From positions 6,097,001 to 6,161,000 of the forward strand of contig NZ_CP022221.1 of assembly GCF_004114935.1 (NCBI RefSeq): a stretch of 64,000 nucleotides of DNA, given 5' to 3'. The notes beneath the pieces were generated by a model, which ran no database searches, was not told where the DNA came from, and worked only from the letters and a program-made list of their open reading frames with translations. This stretch comes from Bradyrhizobium zhanjiangense (GTDB lineage Bacteria; Pseudomonadota; Alphaproteobacteria; Rhizobiales; Xanthobacteraceae). Positions 25,812-34,148 of this stretch are shown here, in pieces. Every line of letters begins with the position of its first letter. Position 1 is the stretch's first letter. The translations under genes and the position numbers were made by a program.

Positions 25812-26267
25812 ATGCTGAAGTCGATCGATCCTGTTCTGAATGCTGATGTGCTTTATGCGCTGCGGTCCATGGGGCATGGCGACGACCTCGTGCTCTGCGA
25901 TACGAATTTCCCGGCCGACTCCGTCGCCCGCCAGACCGCCCTCGGAAAGCTACTCCGCATTGACAACGTCAGCGCGGGCCGCGCCGCGCGCGCGATCCTG
26001 TCGGTGCTACCGCTCGATTCTTTTGTCGACAAGCCGGCGTTGCGCATGGAGATCGTTGGGCAGCCGAACGAAATCCCGGCCGTGCAAGCCGAGGTGCAGA
26101 AGGAGATCGACGTCGCCGAAGGCCGCTCGCTTCCGCTGGCGTCGATCGAGCGGTTTGCCTTCTACGAGCTTGCGAAAAAGTCCTACTGCGTGGTCCAGAC
26201 CGGCGAACGGCGCTTCTATGGCTGCTTCATCTTCAAGAAGGGCGTGATCCCGCCTGATGCGACTTAA
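25812..26267 (+). CDS. fucU: RbsD/FucU-family sugar mutarotase
   Basis: A 151-residue RbsD/FucU protein, which interconverts anomers of L-fucose or related sugars in the cytoplasm. The diagnostic N-terminal stretch LRSMGHGDDLVLCDTNFPAD contains the catalytic His. The C-terminal YELAKKSYCVVQTGERRFYGCFI is the conserved end of the family. Length is normal (140-155). GGGAGG lies 8 bases before the ATG. A sugar ABC importer follows 330 bases downstream on the same strand, suggesting a joint role in uptake and use of one sugar, though fucose itself is not proven. Confidence 0.92.
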   Translation: MLKSIDPVLNADVLYALRSMGHGDDLVLCDTNFPADSVARQTALGKLLRIDNVSAGRAARAILSVLPLDSFVDKPALRMEIVGQPNEIPAVQAEVQKEIDVAEGRSLPLASIERFAFYELAKKSYCVVQTGERRFYGCFIFKKGVIPPDAT

Positions 26268-26272
26268 GTCGC
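26259..26272. repeat. 14-bp perfect palindrome over the fucU stop codon
   Basis: GCGACTTAAGTCGC is a perfect palindrome whose centre is the TAA stop region of the mutarotase gene. In RNA it could form a 5-bp stem with a 4-base loop. It could be an operator half-site or chance. No T-run follows. Confidence 0.35.
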
Positions 26273-26600
26273 GCCAAGGCATTGGCGGCGGCACGGGCTG
26301 CGCGACGCATTCGGCGCAAATGTGACGGCGACGCGACATCCTTCGCCGGAGCCAGCTCACACATGATGGGCTACTGCAGCGCAAGATCGACAGCATCGTT
26401 TGCATCGCATGCGGTCGACCGCGTCCGCTTTGCGCGGATTCGTTGACATTGATCGGTGCCGTTGCATACTCGACGCGGCTTCCCGCACCGCCGCTGCGAC
26501 ATGAACTTCCGCGAGCGTCACTTCTCCACGGTGCTTCGGCAGCCCAATCTGACCTGACCAAGACTTTGACATAAGCAACGTCAAAAAACGGGAGGATTTC
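26268..26600 (+). promoter_or_regulatory. Intergenic region with a candidate promoter for the sugar ABC operon
   Basis: No gene is seen in this 333-bp gap. TTGACA at 26443-26448 followed 16 bases later by CATACT (26465-26470) is a reasonable sigma-70-type promoter, about 130 bases upstream of the binding-protein start. This is the best -35/-10 pair I could find in the window; the -10 matches 4 of 6 consensus positions. Confidence 0.45.
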
Positions 26601-28262
26601 GTGGTGAAGCAGCAAGAGCATGATCAGCATCCCGCAATGCACCCCAGCAGGCGCACGGTGCTCAAGAGCGCGGCCGGAGCCGCCGCACTTGGCACGAGCG
26701 GCGCGCTTGGCGCCTTCTCCGAGCTTGCATTCGCGCAAGCCAATCTGCGCGCCGAGATCACGAAAATTCCAGGCGTCGGCAAGGGTGCTCCGACCGACGC
26801 CGACTGGCAAAAGGTCGGTGAGCTCTGCCTTGGCCCGACCAAGGCCAGCATCAAGGAGGGCGAGTTCAAAGGTGTCGAGCTCTCCTTCATGGGACTGAAC
26901 AATCAGAATCTGCATAATCTGTTGTTCCGCGGCTTCCTGAAGCCGTGGGAGGCCTATACGGGCGCAAGGATATCCTGGATTGATCTGGCGCAGGCCGACT
27001 ACAACCCACGCCTGCAACAGGCGATCGCGACCGGCACGGTCGACTTCGACATCCTCGAGATGGGAGCGCCGTTCGAGGGCGACGTCTGTGGCAAGGGACT
27101 GGCGTCGGAGATGCCGGACTGGGTCAAGAAGCAGATAGATGTTGACGATTATGTCGATTACCTGAAGCCGCCGGTTGGAACTTGGAACGGCAAGACTTAT
27201 CGGGTCACCATCGACGGCGACTGCCACAACTTCAACTACCGCACCGACATCTTCTCCGACCCAACCCTTGCCAAGGCCTGGAAGGACGCTGGAAATTCGA
27301 CCGACTGGGGCGTGCCAAAAACCTGGCAGCAGGTGCAGGCAGTGACGAAATTCCTCAAGGGCAAGAAGATCAAGAACCAGAACGCGTTCGGCTATCTCGA
27401 CGCGCCAAAGCCCTGGGGCGGGTTCGGCTTCTATTTCCTCGGCAGCCGCGCCTCGGCCTATGCCAAGCATCCCGACGACAAGGCCTGGCTGTTCGACATC
27501 GACACGATGAAGCCGCGCATCAACAATCCGGCCTGGGTCCGCGCCATCCAAGACGTGATTGACGCGCTGCCGTTCGAACCTGCCGATCAGCTCAATGCCG
27601 ATCCGAACACGACCGGCTTCCAGCAGTTCCTCGCCGGCATCGGCTCGATGATCCCCTGGTGGGGCGACATCGGCCAAGTCGCGAAGGCGAGCGACACCTC
27701 CGTCATCGGCGACGTCGTCGCCTTCGACATCCTGCCGGGCTCGGACGATGTCTACAACTCCAAGACCGGAAAGTGGGACAAGCTCTCGAGCGGCCCGAAC
27801 CATGCGCCGAACTGCGCCTATCTCGGCTGGGGCGTTTACGTCATGGCGCGGGTCAATGGCGACGAGAAGAAGCATAAGGCGGCGTGGAGCGCGGCCGCGC
27901 ATCTCGGCGGCAAGGATCTGTCGCTTTGGATGGTGATGTATCCTTCGGGCTTCCAGGCACACCGCACCAGCCACTTCCTGTACGACGAATGGGTGGCGGC
28001 GGGCTATGACCGCAAATACATCACCTCCTACCTGAACTCGCAGCTCGCCTCCTACAATCATCCAAACCGCGCCGTGGAGCCGCGCATCCCCGGCATTTTC
28101 CAGTACTACAGTATCGCGGAAGACGAGCTCACCAAGATCTTCGCCGGCAAGGTTGACGCGCAAACCGGCGCGAACAATATCGCCGCCGCCTGGGAGAAGC
28201 TGACCGACCAGATCGGCCGCGAGCGGCAGATCGGGCTCTACAAGGCCTCGCTCGGCGTATAG
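26601..28262 (+). CDS. Sugar ABC transporter substrate-binding protein (Tat-exported)
   Basis: A 553-residue periplasmic binding protein of the CUT1-type family 1. The N-terminus has a twin-arginine signal (SRRTVLKSAAGAAALG, about residues 16-31) with cleavage after AFAQA near 46. The mature part shows the family layout, with VELSFMGLNNQN near the first strand. At 553 residues it belongs to the large (about 550-580 residue) group of sugar or sugar-alcohol binding proteins rather than the usual 430. The start is GTG 26601, with GGAGG 5 bases upstream. Two permease genes follow; the substrate is not determined, but the neighbouring mutarotase points to an aldose. Confidence 0.92.
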   Translation: MVKQQEHDQHPAMHPSRRTVLKSAAGAAALGTSGALGAFSELAFAQANLRAEITKIPGVGKGAPTDADWQKVGELCLGPTKASIKEGEFKGVELSFMGLNNQNLHNLLFRGFLKPWEAYTGARISWIDLAQADYNPRLQQAIATGTVDFDILEMGAPFEGDVCGKGLASEMPDWVKKQIDVDDYVDYLKPPVGTWNGKTYRVTIDGDCHNFNYRTDIFSDPTLAKAWKDAGNSTDWGVPKTWQQVQAVTKFLKGKKIKNQNAFGYLDAPKPWGGFGFYFLGSRASAYAKHPDDKAWLFDIDTMKPRINNPAWVRAIQDVIDALPFEPADQLNADPNTTGFQQFLAGIGSMIPWWGDIGQVAKASDTSVIGDVVAFDILPGSDDVYNSKTGKWDKLSSGPNHAPNCAYLGWGVYVMARVNGDEKKHKAAWSAAAHLGGKDLSLWMVMYPSGFQAHRTSHFLYDEWVAAGYDRKYITSYLNSQLASYNHPNRAVEPRIPGIFQYYSIAEDELTKIFAGKVDAQTGANNIAAAWEKLTDQIGRERQIGLYKASLGV

Positions 28263-28285
28263 TGGCGCTTGCGCGAAGCCATCCC

Positions 28286-28316
28286 CTTCGGCTGGCGCAT
28301 CCGGCGCCAGCCGAAG
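28286..28316 (+). terminator. 13-bp-stem hairpin between binding-protein and permease genes
   Basis: CTTCGGCTGGCGC (28286-28298) and GCGCCAGCCGAAG (28304-28316) are exact reverse complements around a 5-base loop ATCCG. It starts 24 bases after the binding-protein stop. There is no following T-run. Such intercistronic hairpins in ABC operons usually protect the upstream message and reduce read-through, giving more binding protein than permease. Confidence 0.75.
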
Positions 28317-28344
28317 ACTTGCCCGGCGACAGAGCCGGCACAGA

Positions 28345-29478
28345 ATGCGGCTCATCTCGATGCAGAATTCCGTACCCGTGAGCGACGACCTGCACCACCA
28401 GCCCGCGGCGAAGCGCGCACGCGGCAGCAGGAAGATCGCCGGCCGCGCGCTCGTCCTGCTGGCGTCTCTCGGCTTCCTGCTTGTCCTCTTCATTCAGATC
28501 TTGCATACGACCGGCACGCCGACTGCCGGATTTTCCGATTGGCGGCCGATCCTCATCGCCTATCTCGTCTGGGCCGTTGCGTTTGGCATCGGACAAGTTC
28601 TGACCCGCGGCGAACGTGGCCAGCGCGCGCTGTTCCTGCTGCCGGCGGTGTTCTTCACCGTCGCCGTCGTGATCTTCCCGACGATCTTCGGGATCTATAT
28701 CGCCTCTCTCGACTGGAATCTGAGCTCGATCGAAGGGCCGCGCTTCAGCGGCTTCGACAATGTCAGGGGCATGCTGAACGACACCTATTACTGGAATGCG
28801 CTCGGCAACATGGTCTTTTACACCGCCGCAGTGCTTGGCGAATACGCGATCGCGTTCGGACTGGCGCTCTTGCTCAGCGCCGAGATCCGTGCGCGAAAAT
28901 TCTTCCGCGTGGTCTTCCTGCTGCCGATGATGCTCAGCCCCGTCGCCGTGAGCTGGATGATCGGCAAGTCGCTGATGGAATATCGCTTCGGACCGGCGGC
29001 GACGCTGGCGCGCTATCTCGGCTGGGACAACCCGGCCTTCTTCGCCTCGCCGTGGATGGCGCGCTTCAGCATCCAGGCGATGGACGCGTGGGTGTCGATC
29101 CCTTTCATCATGATCATTCTTCTCGCAGGCCTGCAGGCGATGCCGAAGGAGGTGCAGGAGGCGGCCAAGGTCGACGGCGCGAATGGCTGGCAGTCGTTCT
29201 GGCACGTCACGTTTCCGATCATGCTGCCGGTGAGCATCACCGTCCTCATTATCCGCATCATCTTCAAGCTGAAGCTCGCCGACCTCGTGATCAACGTCAC
29301 CGCTGGCGGGCCGGGAGGCGCAACCGACACGGTGTCGAGCTTCATCTACCGCGTCTACCGCGACCGCTCGAACGTCGGATACGGCACAGCGCTCGCTATG
29401 GTTTACCTGCTTATGATCATCGTGCTCCTGACCGTCCTGTTGCGCCTGTCCAAGCGCTGGACGCAGAAGGTCGTCTAG
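28345..29478 (+). CDS. Sugar ABC transporter permease 1 (CUT1, MalF-like)
   Basis: A 377-residue inner-membrane permease with about eight helices; two extra N-terminal helices (about 32-90) precede the six-helix core. The EAA loop that contacts the ATPase is EVQEAAKVDGANGWQSFWHV near residues 267-286. GFDNVRGML near 135 is typical of MalF/UgpA-type proteins. The ATG at 28345 is used; a second ATG 15 bases later is possible. It follows the binding protein by 82 bases containing the hairpin and precedes permease 2 by 22 bases. Confidence 0.92.
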   Translation: MRLISMQNSVPVSDDLHHQPAAKRARGSRKIAGRALVLLASLGFLLVLFIQILHTTGTPTAGFSDWRPILIAYLVWAVAFGIGQVLTRGERGQRALFLLPAVFFTVAVVIFPTIFGIYIASLDWNLSSIEGPRFSGFDNVRGMLNDTYYWNALGNMVFYTAAVLGEYAIAFGLALLLSAEIRARKFFRVVFLLPMMLSPVAVSWMIGKSLMEYRFGPAATLARYLGWDNPAFFASPWMARFSIQAMDAWVSIPFIMIILLAGLQAMPKEVQEAAKVDGANGWQSFWHVTFPIMLPVSITVLIIRIIFKLKLADLVINVTAGGPGGATDTVSSFIYRVYRDRSNVGYGTALAMVYLLMIIVLLTVLLRLSKRWTQKVV

Positions 29479-29500
29479 CGCTTCAAACGGAGTTTCTCGA

Positions 29501-30427
29501 TTGACTAGATCGACCTTGGCATTGAAGCCCGTTCAGAGGCGTCCGGCGGGCCCCCGCGCAAAGCGGACGCTAAGCCGCGTACTGATCTACGCAGCACTCC
29601 TGTTCTGGACGATTATCTGCCTGTTCCCGATCTACTGGACCGTCACGACGTCGTTCAAATCGGCGGTCGATGTGACACAAGCCCACTTGGTTCCCTGGGT
29701 CGATTTTCAGCCGGACTGGAAGGGATGGCGCTCGCTCGGCCTGTCGCCAGATACACTGTTCGGAACCTCGACGGCACGCTCCGAATTCGCGAATCGCTTT
29801 GTCAACAGCATCATCACCTCGGTCGGCGCATCCTTGCTGGCACTGATCCTTGGATCTCTGGCGGCCTACGGCCTGAGCCGCTTCCGCTACAAGTTCGCCT
29901 GGATGCGCAACGATGACATCCTGTTCTTCTTCATGTCCCAGCTGATCCTGCCGCCGGTCGTGCTCGCGCTGCCGTTCCTCGTCCTCTACAAGGCATTGGC
30001 CCTGCTCGACACGCGACTTGGCCTTGTCTTGCTCTACACGCTGACCGTGCTTCCGATCGTCATCTGGATCATGCGCGATCAGTTCAATGCGATTCCGATC
30101 GAGCTCGACGAAGCCGCCTTCGTGGACGGCCTGTCGACCTGGGGTGCCTTTCTGCGGATCATTCTGCCGCTCGCTGTCCCCGGAATGATGGCCGCATTCA
30201 TTCTCTCGCTGGTGCTGTGCTGGAACGAATATTTCTTCGCGGCGCTGCTCACGAGCACCGATGCAAAGACGCTCCCCGTTATGGTGGCGAGCCAGACCGG
30301 CTCGCAAGGCATCAATTGGTGGTCGATGGCGGCGCTGTCGACGGCGGCGATCGCACCGCTCGTCCTGGTCGGCATTTTCCTTGAGCGCTACATCGTCAGC
30401 GGCTTGACTACAGGAGCCGGAAAGTAG
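29501..30427 (+). CDS. Sugar ABC transporter permease 2 (CUT1, MalG-like)
   Basis: A 308-residue permease with six predicted helices and the MalG-type EAA loop IPIELDEAAFVDGLSTWGAF near residues 200-220. The N-terminus has a Lys/Arg-rich tail before the first helix (LIYAALLFWTIICLFPIYWT). The start is TTG 29501 with CGGAG 8 bases upstream. It is the last gene of the operon: no ATP-binding gene follows, so the importer must use an ATPase encoded elsewhere, as many CUT1 systems do. Confidence 0.92.
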   Translation: MTRSTLALKPVQRRPAGPRAKRTLSRVLIYAALLFWTIICLFPIYWTVTTSFKSAVDVTQAHLVPWVDFQPDWKGWRSLGLSPDTLFGTSTARSEFANRFVNSIITSVGASLLALILGSLAAYGLSRFRYKFAWMRNDDILFFFMSQLILPPVVLALPFLVLYKALALLDTRLGLVLLYTLTVLPIVIWIMRDQFNAIPIELDEAAFVDGLSTWGAFLRIILPLAVPGMMAAFILSLVLCWNEYFFAALLTSTDAKTLPVMVASQTGSQGINWWSMAALSTAAIAPLVLVGIFLERYIVSGLTTGAGK

Positions 30428-30573
30428 CCGGAGGCCGAGCCGGGGACTAATCGCGTTGCGAACTCGGTCGGAGAGGCTGATCGAAGCGGGCGACCTCAGG
30501 GAACCGCGTACCATCGATGCGTGTCCCGGTTGCGTGAGCGCCGGCCCCATCAACGAAACACGAGATCACGAAA

Positions 30574-32235
30574 TCAGGCGGGCAGAAGCGAAGCAGGCGA
30601 ATCAATGTGTGGAATAGCTTCGATCAGTTCGCGCGTGTAATCAGTCTGCGGATTGGTAAACAGAGCGAGGCTCTCGCCCTGCTCGACGATGCCGCCGGCG
30701 CGCAGCACGATGGTACGGCTGCACATCATGCGCACCACGTTGAGGTCGTGACTAACGAACAGGAAGGCGAGATTGTCCTCGCGCCGAAGCCGGTCGAGCA
30801 GCTGCAGCACCACGGCCTGCACCGAGACGTCGAGCGCCGCAGTAGGCTCATCGAGCACCAGCAAACGCGGCCGGCACGCAATGGCGCGGGCAATGCCGAT
30901 ACGTGCCTTCTGGCCACCCGACAATTGATGCGGGAAGCGTGACAACAATTCTCGCGGCAGACCGACGCGGTCGGCGCACTCCTCGACCCGGGAACGCAGC
31001 GCGTCGCCTGGGCGCAGGCCCGCGAGCCGCAGCAGCGGATGGGCAATGCAGTCGAACGCGGTAAAGCGCGGATTGAGGCTCTCATGCGGATCCTGAAAGA
31101 CGATCTGGATCTCCTTGCGCAGCGACGAGCGATGAAAATCGCGCGCCGGCAACTTTGCTATCGAATAGCCGTCGAACAGGATATCGCCCTCGCTCGGATC
31201 GATCAGCCGGCAGATCATGCGCGCGGTGGTGCTCTTGCCGGAGCCGGACTCACCGACCAGGCCGACGCTCTCGCCCGCCGCCATGGTCATCGAGAAATCC
31301 GCCACTGCGGCGGCGCCGTCGTCAAAACGCTTGACGATGTGCTGGACGTCGAGCAGCGGCGGTGTGCCCGGCGCGGGCGTCGGCCGCTCCTTCACCTCGA
31401 GAACCGACAGAGCTTCGTCAGCCGGCACGAGGTCGCCGACACGCGATGTCGCGGTCGGCGATGACGCAACCAGTCGCTTGGTATAGGCGTGCTGCGGCGC
31501 CCGAAACAATGTCTGTGGCGCGCCCTCTTCCACGAGCCGCCCCTGCTCCATCACCACTACGCGTCGGCAATAGTGTGCCGCGAGACCAAGGTCGTGGGTA
31601 ATGAGGATTGTCGTCATGCCGCGTTCGGCGACGACGCGCGCCAAAAGGTCCATTACCACCTTCTGTGTCGTAACATCGAGGCCGGTGGTCGGCTCGTCGG
31701 CAATCAGAAGCGATGGATTGCAGGAAATCGCGATCGCGATCATCACGCGCTGGCACATGCCGCCGGAGAGCTCGTGCGGATAGGCGTCCAGCCGTCGCTC
31801 CGGATCGCGGATCTGCACCGCGTGCAACAGCTTCAGCGCCTCGGCCCGCGCCTCCTGTTTCGAGAGCCGCCGATGCGAAAGGATGGCATCGGAGATCTGG
31901 GCACCGACGGGACGGATCGGATTGAGCGCGGCGCGCGGATTCTGGAAGATCATCGCCATGTTGGCGCCGTGCAAGTTGCGGAGCTCCGCCCCCGACGCGC
32001 GCGTGATGTCCTGGCCCTTGAACTTGACACGACCGGCCGTGATGCGGCCCGCCTTGTCGAGCAGGCCCGTCACCGCGAATCCGGTCACGGATTTACCGGA
32101 CCCGCTCTCGCCGACGAGGCCGAGCATTTCACCCGACTGCAGCGACAGCGAGACGCCCCGCAGCGCCTCGACGAGCCCGCGTCGGGTCGAGAACGTCACG
32201 CCGAGATTATCGATTTCGAGCAGTGGCGACATCAT
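30574..32235 (-). CDS. Fused double ATPase of a peptide/opine-type ABC importer
   Basis: A 553-residue protein joining two ABC ATPases (DppD- and DppF-like) in one chain, as in GsiA. Domain 1 (about 5-260) has Walker A GESGSGKS, signature LSGGMCQR and Walker B LLIADEPTTGLD. Domain 2 (about 285-540) has GESGSGKSTTAR, LSGGQKARIGIARA and LLVLDEPTAALD. The frame is open further upstream, but the ATG at 32235 overlaps the permease stop (ATGA) and begins the first domain (MMSPLLEIDNLGVTF). It is the last gene of the four-gene importer operon that begins at 35768. Confidence 0.95.
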   Translation of the reverse strand: MMSPLLEIDNLGVTFSTRRGLVEALRGVSLSLQSGEMLGLVGESGSGKSVTGFAVTGLLDKAGRITAGRVKFKGQDITRASGAELRNLHGANMAMIFQNPRAALNPIRPVGAQISDAILSHRRLSKQEARAEALKLLHAVQIRDPERRLDAYPHELSGGMCQRVMIAIAISCNPSLLIADEPTTGLDVTTQKVVMDLLARVVAERGMTTILITHDLGLAAHYCRRVVVMEQGRLVEEGAPQTLFRAPQHAYTKRLVASSPTATSRVGDLVPADEALSVLEVKERPTPAPGTPPLLDVQHIVKRFDDGAAAVADFSMTMAAGESVGLVGESGSGKSTTARMICRLIDPSEGDILFDGYSIAKLPARDFHRSSLRKEIQIVFQDPHESLNPRFTAFDCIAHPLLRLAGLRPGDALRSRVEECADRVGLPRELLSRFPHQLSGGQKARIGIARAIACRPRLLVLDEPTAALDVSVQAVVLQLLDRLRREDNLAFLFVSHDLNVVRMMCSRTIVLRAGGIVEQGESLALFTNPQTDYTRELIEAIPHIDSPASLLPA

Positions 32236-33092
32236 GTGCGCATGCGCGGATCGAGGATATCGCGCAACCCGTCGCCGAGAAGATTGAAGCAGAGCACGGC
32301 CAGCATCAGGGCCAGACCCGGAAACGACACCAGCCACCAGCGGCCCGTCGAGATGAAGCGCGCGCCCTCGGCGACCATGATGCCCCACTCCGGCGTCGGC
32401 GGCTTGACGCCCAGGCCGATGAAGGAGAGGCCCGCGGCATTGAGGATCGCCCAGCCGAGATTGAGCGACATCTGCACTGCCATCGCCGGCAGCACGTTGG
32501 GTAGCAAGAAGCGCAGCACGACGGAGACATGCCCGTCGCCGCAGGCACGCGCCGCCTCGACCCAACCGAGATTGCGGCGGACGTTTACCTCCGCGCGAGC
32601 GAAGCGGATGTAGAACGGCAGATTGATGATCGCGGTCGCGATGACGATATTTTCGACCCGATTGCCGAGCGCGGCGACCATGGCCATGGCGAGCACGAAC
32701 AGCGGAAAGGCCATCAGCACGTCGACGAACCGGCCGATCGCACGATCGAGCTTGCCGCCGACATAGCCGCAGAGCGAGCCGATCACCGCGCCGATCACGA
32801 AGGACACACTGACGGCCGTCACGGCAATGGCGAGATCGAGCCGCGTGGCGACGATCAATCGGCTGAAGACATCGCGGCCGAGTTGGTCGGTGCCGGCCCA
32901 GTGTAGTGCGCTCGGCGGCTGCAGCGCGCGCGGCACGTCCGAAGCGACGGGATCATAGGGCACCAGCATGGGGCCGAAGATCGCGATCAGCGCCAGCAAT
33001 ATCGCCCCGGCGGCGGCGGTCGCGGTGACGAGATTGCCGCGCAGCACCCACACGGCGTGACGGAGCCCCGACGATGTTTCTGTCAGGCTCAT
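32232..33092 (-). CDS. Peptide-type ABC transporter permease (DppC-like)
   Basis: A 286-residue inner-membrane permease. It has an N-terminal helix (about 20-42), then the DppC-type start motif HWAGTDQLGRDVFSRLIVATR near 73-95, and the core permease domain with the EAA-like loop WVEAARACGDGHVSVVLRFL near 190-210. The ATG at 33092 overlaps the upstream permease stop (ATGA). The longer upstream open frame overlaps the preceding gene and is not used. Confidence 0.93.
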   Translation of the reverse strand: MSLTETSSGLRHAVWVLRGNLVTATAAAGAILLALIAIFGPMLVPYDPVASDVPRALQPPSALHWAGTDQLGRDVFSRLIVATRLDLAIAVTAVSVSFVIGAVIGSLCGYVGGKLDRAIGRFVDVLMAFPLFVLAMAMVAALGNRVENIVIATAIINLPFYIRFARAEVNVRRNLGWVEAARACGDGHVSVVLRFLLPNVLPAMAVQMSLNLGWAILNAAGLSFIGLGVKPPTPEWGIMVAEGARFISTGRWWLVSFPGLALMLAVLCFNLLGDGLRDILDPRMRT

Positions 33093-34120
33093 GCGACCGT
33101 CGCCCTGGGATCGGCGATGCCGTAGAGCACATCGACCAGGAGATTGACCACGACGAAGATGCTGGCCATCAATAGCACAAAGCCCTGCACCGGCGCATAG
33201 TCGGAGACCAACAGCGCATCGAGCGCGTAGGACGCAACGCCCGGCCAGGAGAACACTTTCTCGACCAGCACGTTGGCACCGAGCATGGTCGAGAACACGA
33301 TGCCGGCGATGGTGATCACGGGCAGGATTGCATTCCGCAGCGCATAGGTCACCACGATCTGCCAGCGCGACAGGCCGATCGAGCGCGCGGTACGCACGAA
33401 ATCGCTGCCGAGCGACACCAGCATCGAGGCGCGGGTGATGCGGGCGAGCGGCGCGATCACGAACAGTGCCATCGTGAAGGCCGGCAGCATCAACTGACGT
33501 GCCGCGGCCCACCAGCCCTCGAAGTCACCCGCGAGCAGGAAATCCACCATCAGAAAGCCGGTGCGCGCCGGCGGCACCGGGGCGAAGACGTCGAGCCGTC
33601 CCGTCGGATCGGGGGCAAGGCCCAGCAGATAGTAGAACACATAGATCAGCAGCAGTCCGGAGACGAAGGTCGGCACGCAGACACCGAGCGAGCAGAACAG
33701 CCGTACGCCGTGATCGAGCAGCGAGTTCGGCCGCAGCGCGGCCAGCACGCCGAGCGGCACCGCCGCGATCAGCGCGATCACGAGCGCGGTCAGCGTGAGC
33801 TCGAGCGAGGCCGGCAGCCGCTGCCGCAGGTCCTTGGCGACCGGCTGCCCCGTCATCATGGACCGACCGAGATTGCCGCGGCCGACATCGTAGAGATAGA
33901 TGCCGAGCTGCTCCGGCAACGACCGGTCCAGCCCGAGCTGCTTGCGGACGATCTCGATCTCCTCCTTGCCGGCACTGGGACCGGAGGCAAAGAACACGGC
34001 GGGATCGCCTGGCAACACCCGCATCAGGAGGAAGGTGAAGACCAGCACGCCGAACAGCGCCGGCAGCGACGAGAGAAACCGCCTCCCGGCCCGGATCAAA
34101 GTTGCACCGATCGTGCCCAT
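33089..34120 (-). CDS. Peptide-type ABC transporter permease (DppB-like)
   Basis: A 343-residue permease with six helices. The N-terminal DppB signature LPALFGVLVFTFLLMRVLPG is at about 20-40, and the EAA loop VRTARSIGLSRWQIVVTYAL is near 235-255. Length fits DppB (330-345). It pairs with the DppC-like permease downstream (ATGA overlap) and starts 28 bases after the binding-protein gene. Confidence 0.93.
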   Translation of the reverse strand: MGTIGATLIRAGRRFLSSLPALFGVLVFTFLLMRVLPGDPAVFFASGPSAGKEEIEIVRKQLGLDRSLPEQLGIYLYDVGRGNLGRSMMTGQPVAKDLRQRLPASLELTLTALVIALIAAVPLGVLAALRPNSLLDHGVRLFCSLGVCVPTFVSGLLLIYVFYYLLGLAPDPTGRLDVFAPVPPARTGFLMVDFLLAGDFEGWWAAARQLMLPAFTMALFVIAPLARITRASMLVSLGSDFVRTARSIGLSRWQIVVTYALRNAILPVITIAGIVFSTMLGANVLVEKVFSWPGVASYALDALLVSDYAPVQGFVLLMASIFVVVNLLVDVLYGIADPRATVA

Positions 34121-34148
34121 GGTCTCCGCCGCGCTCCCAGCTCCGCTG

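Noticed and set aside
26007..28493. An 828-residue open frame on the minus strand opposite the sugar-binding protein
   Set aside because: It is antisense to a clear Tat-exported binding protein with good motifs and a ribosome site. Its Arg/Val/Glu-rich composition is typical of a shadow frame in GC-rich DNA.
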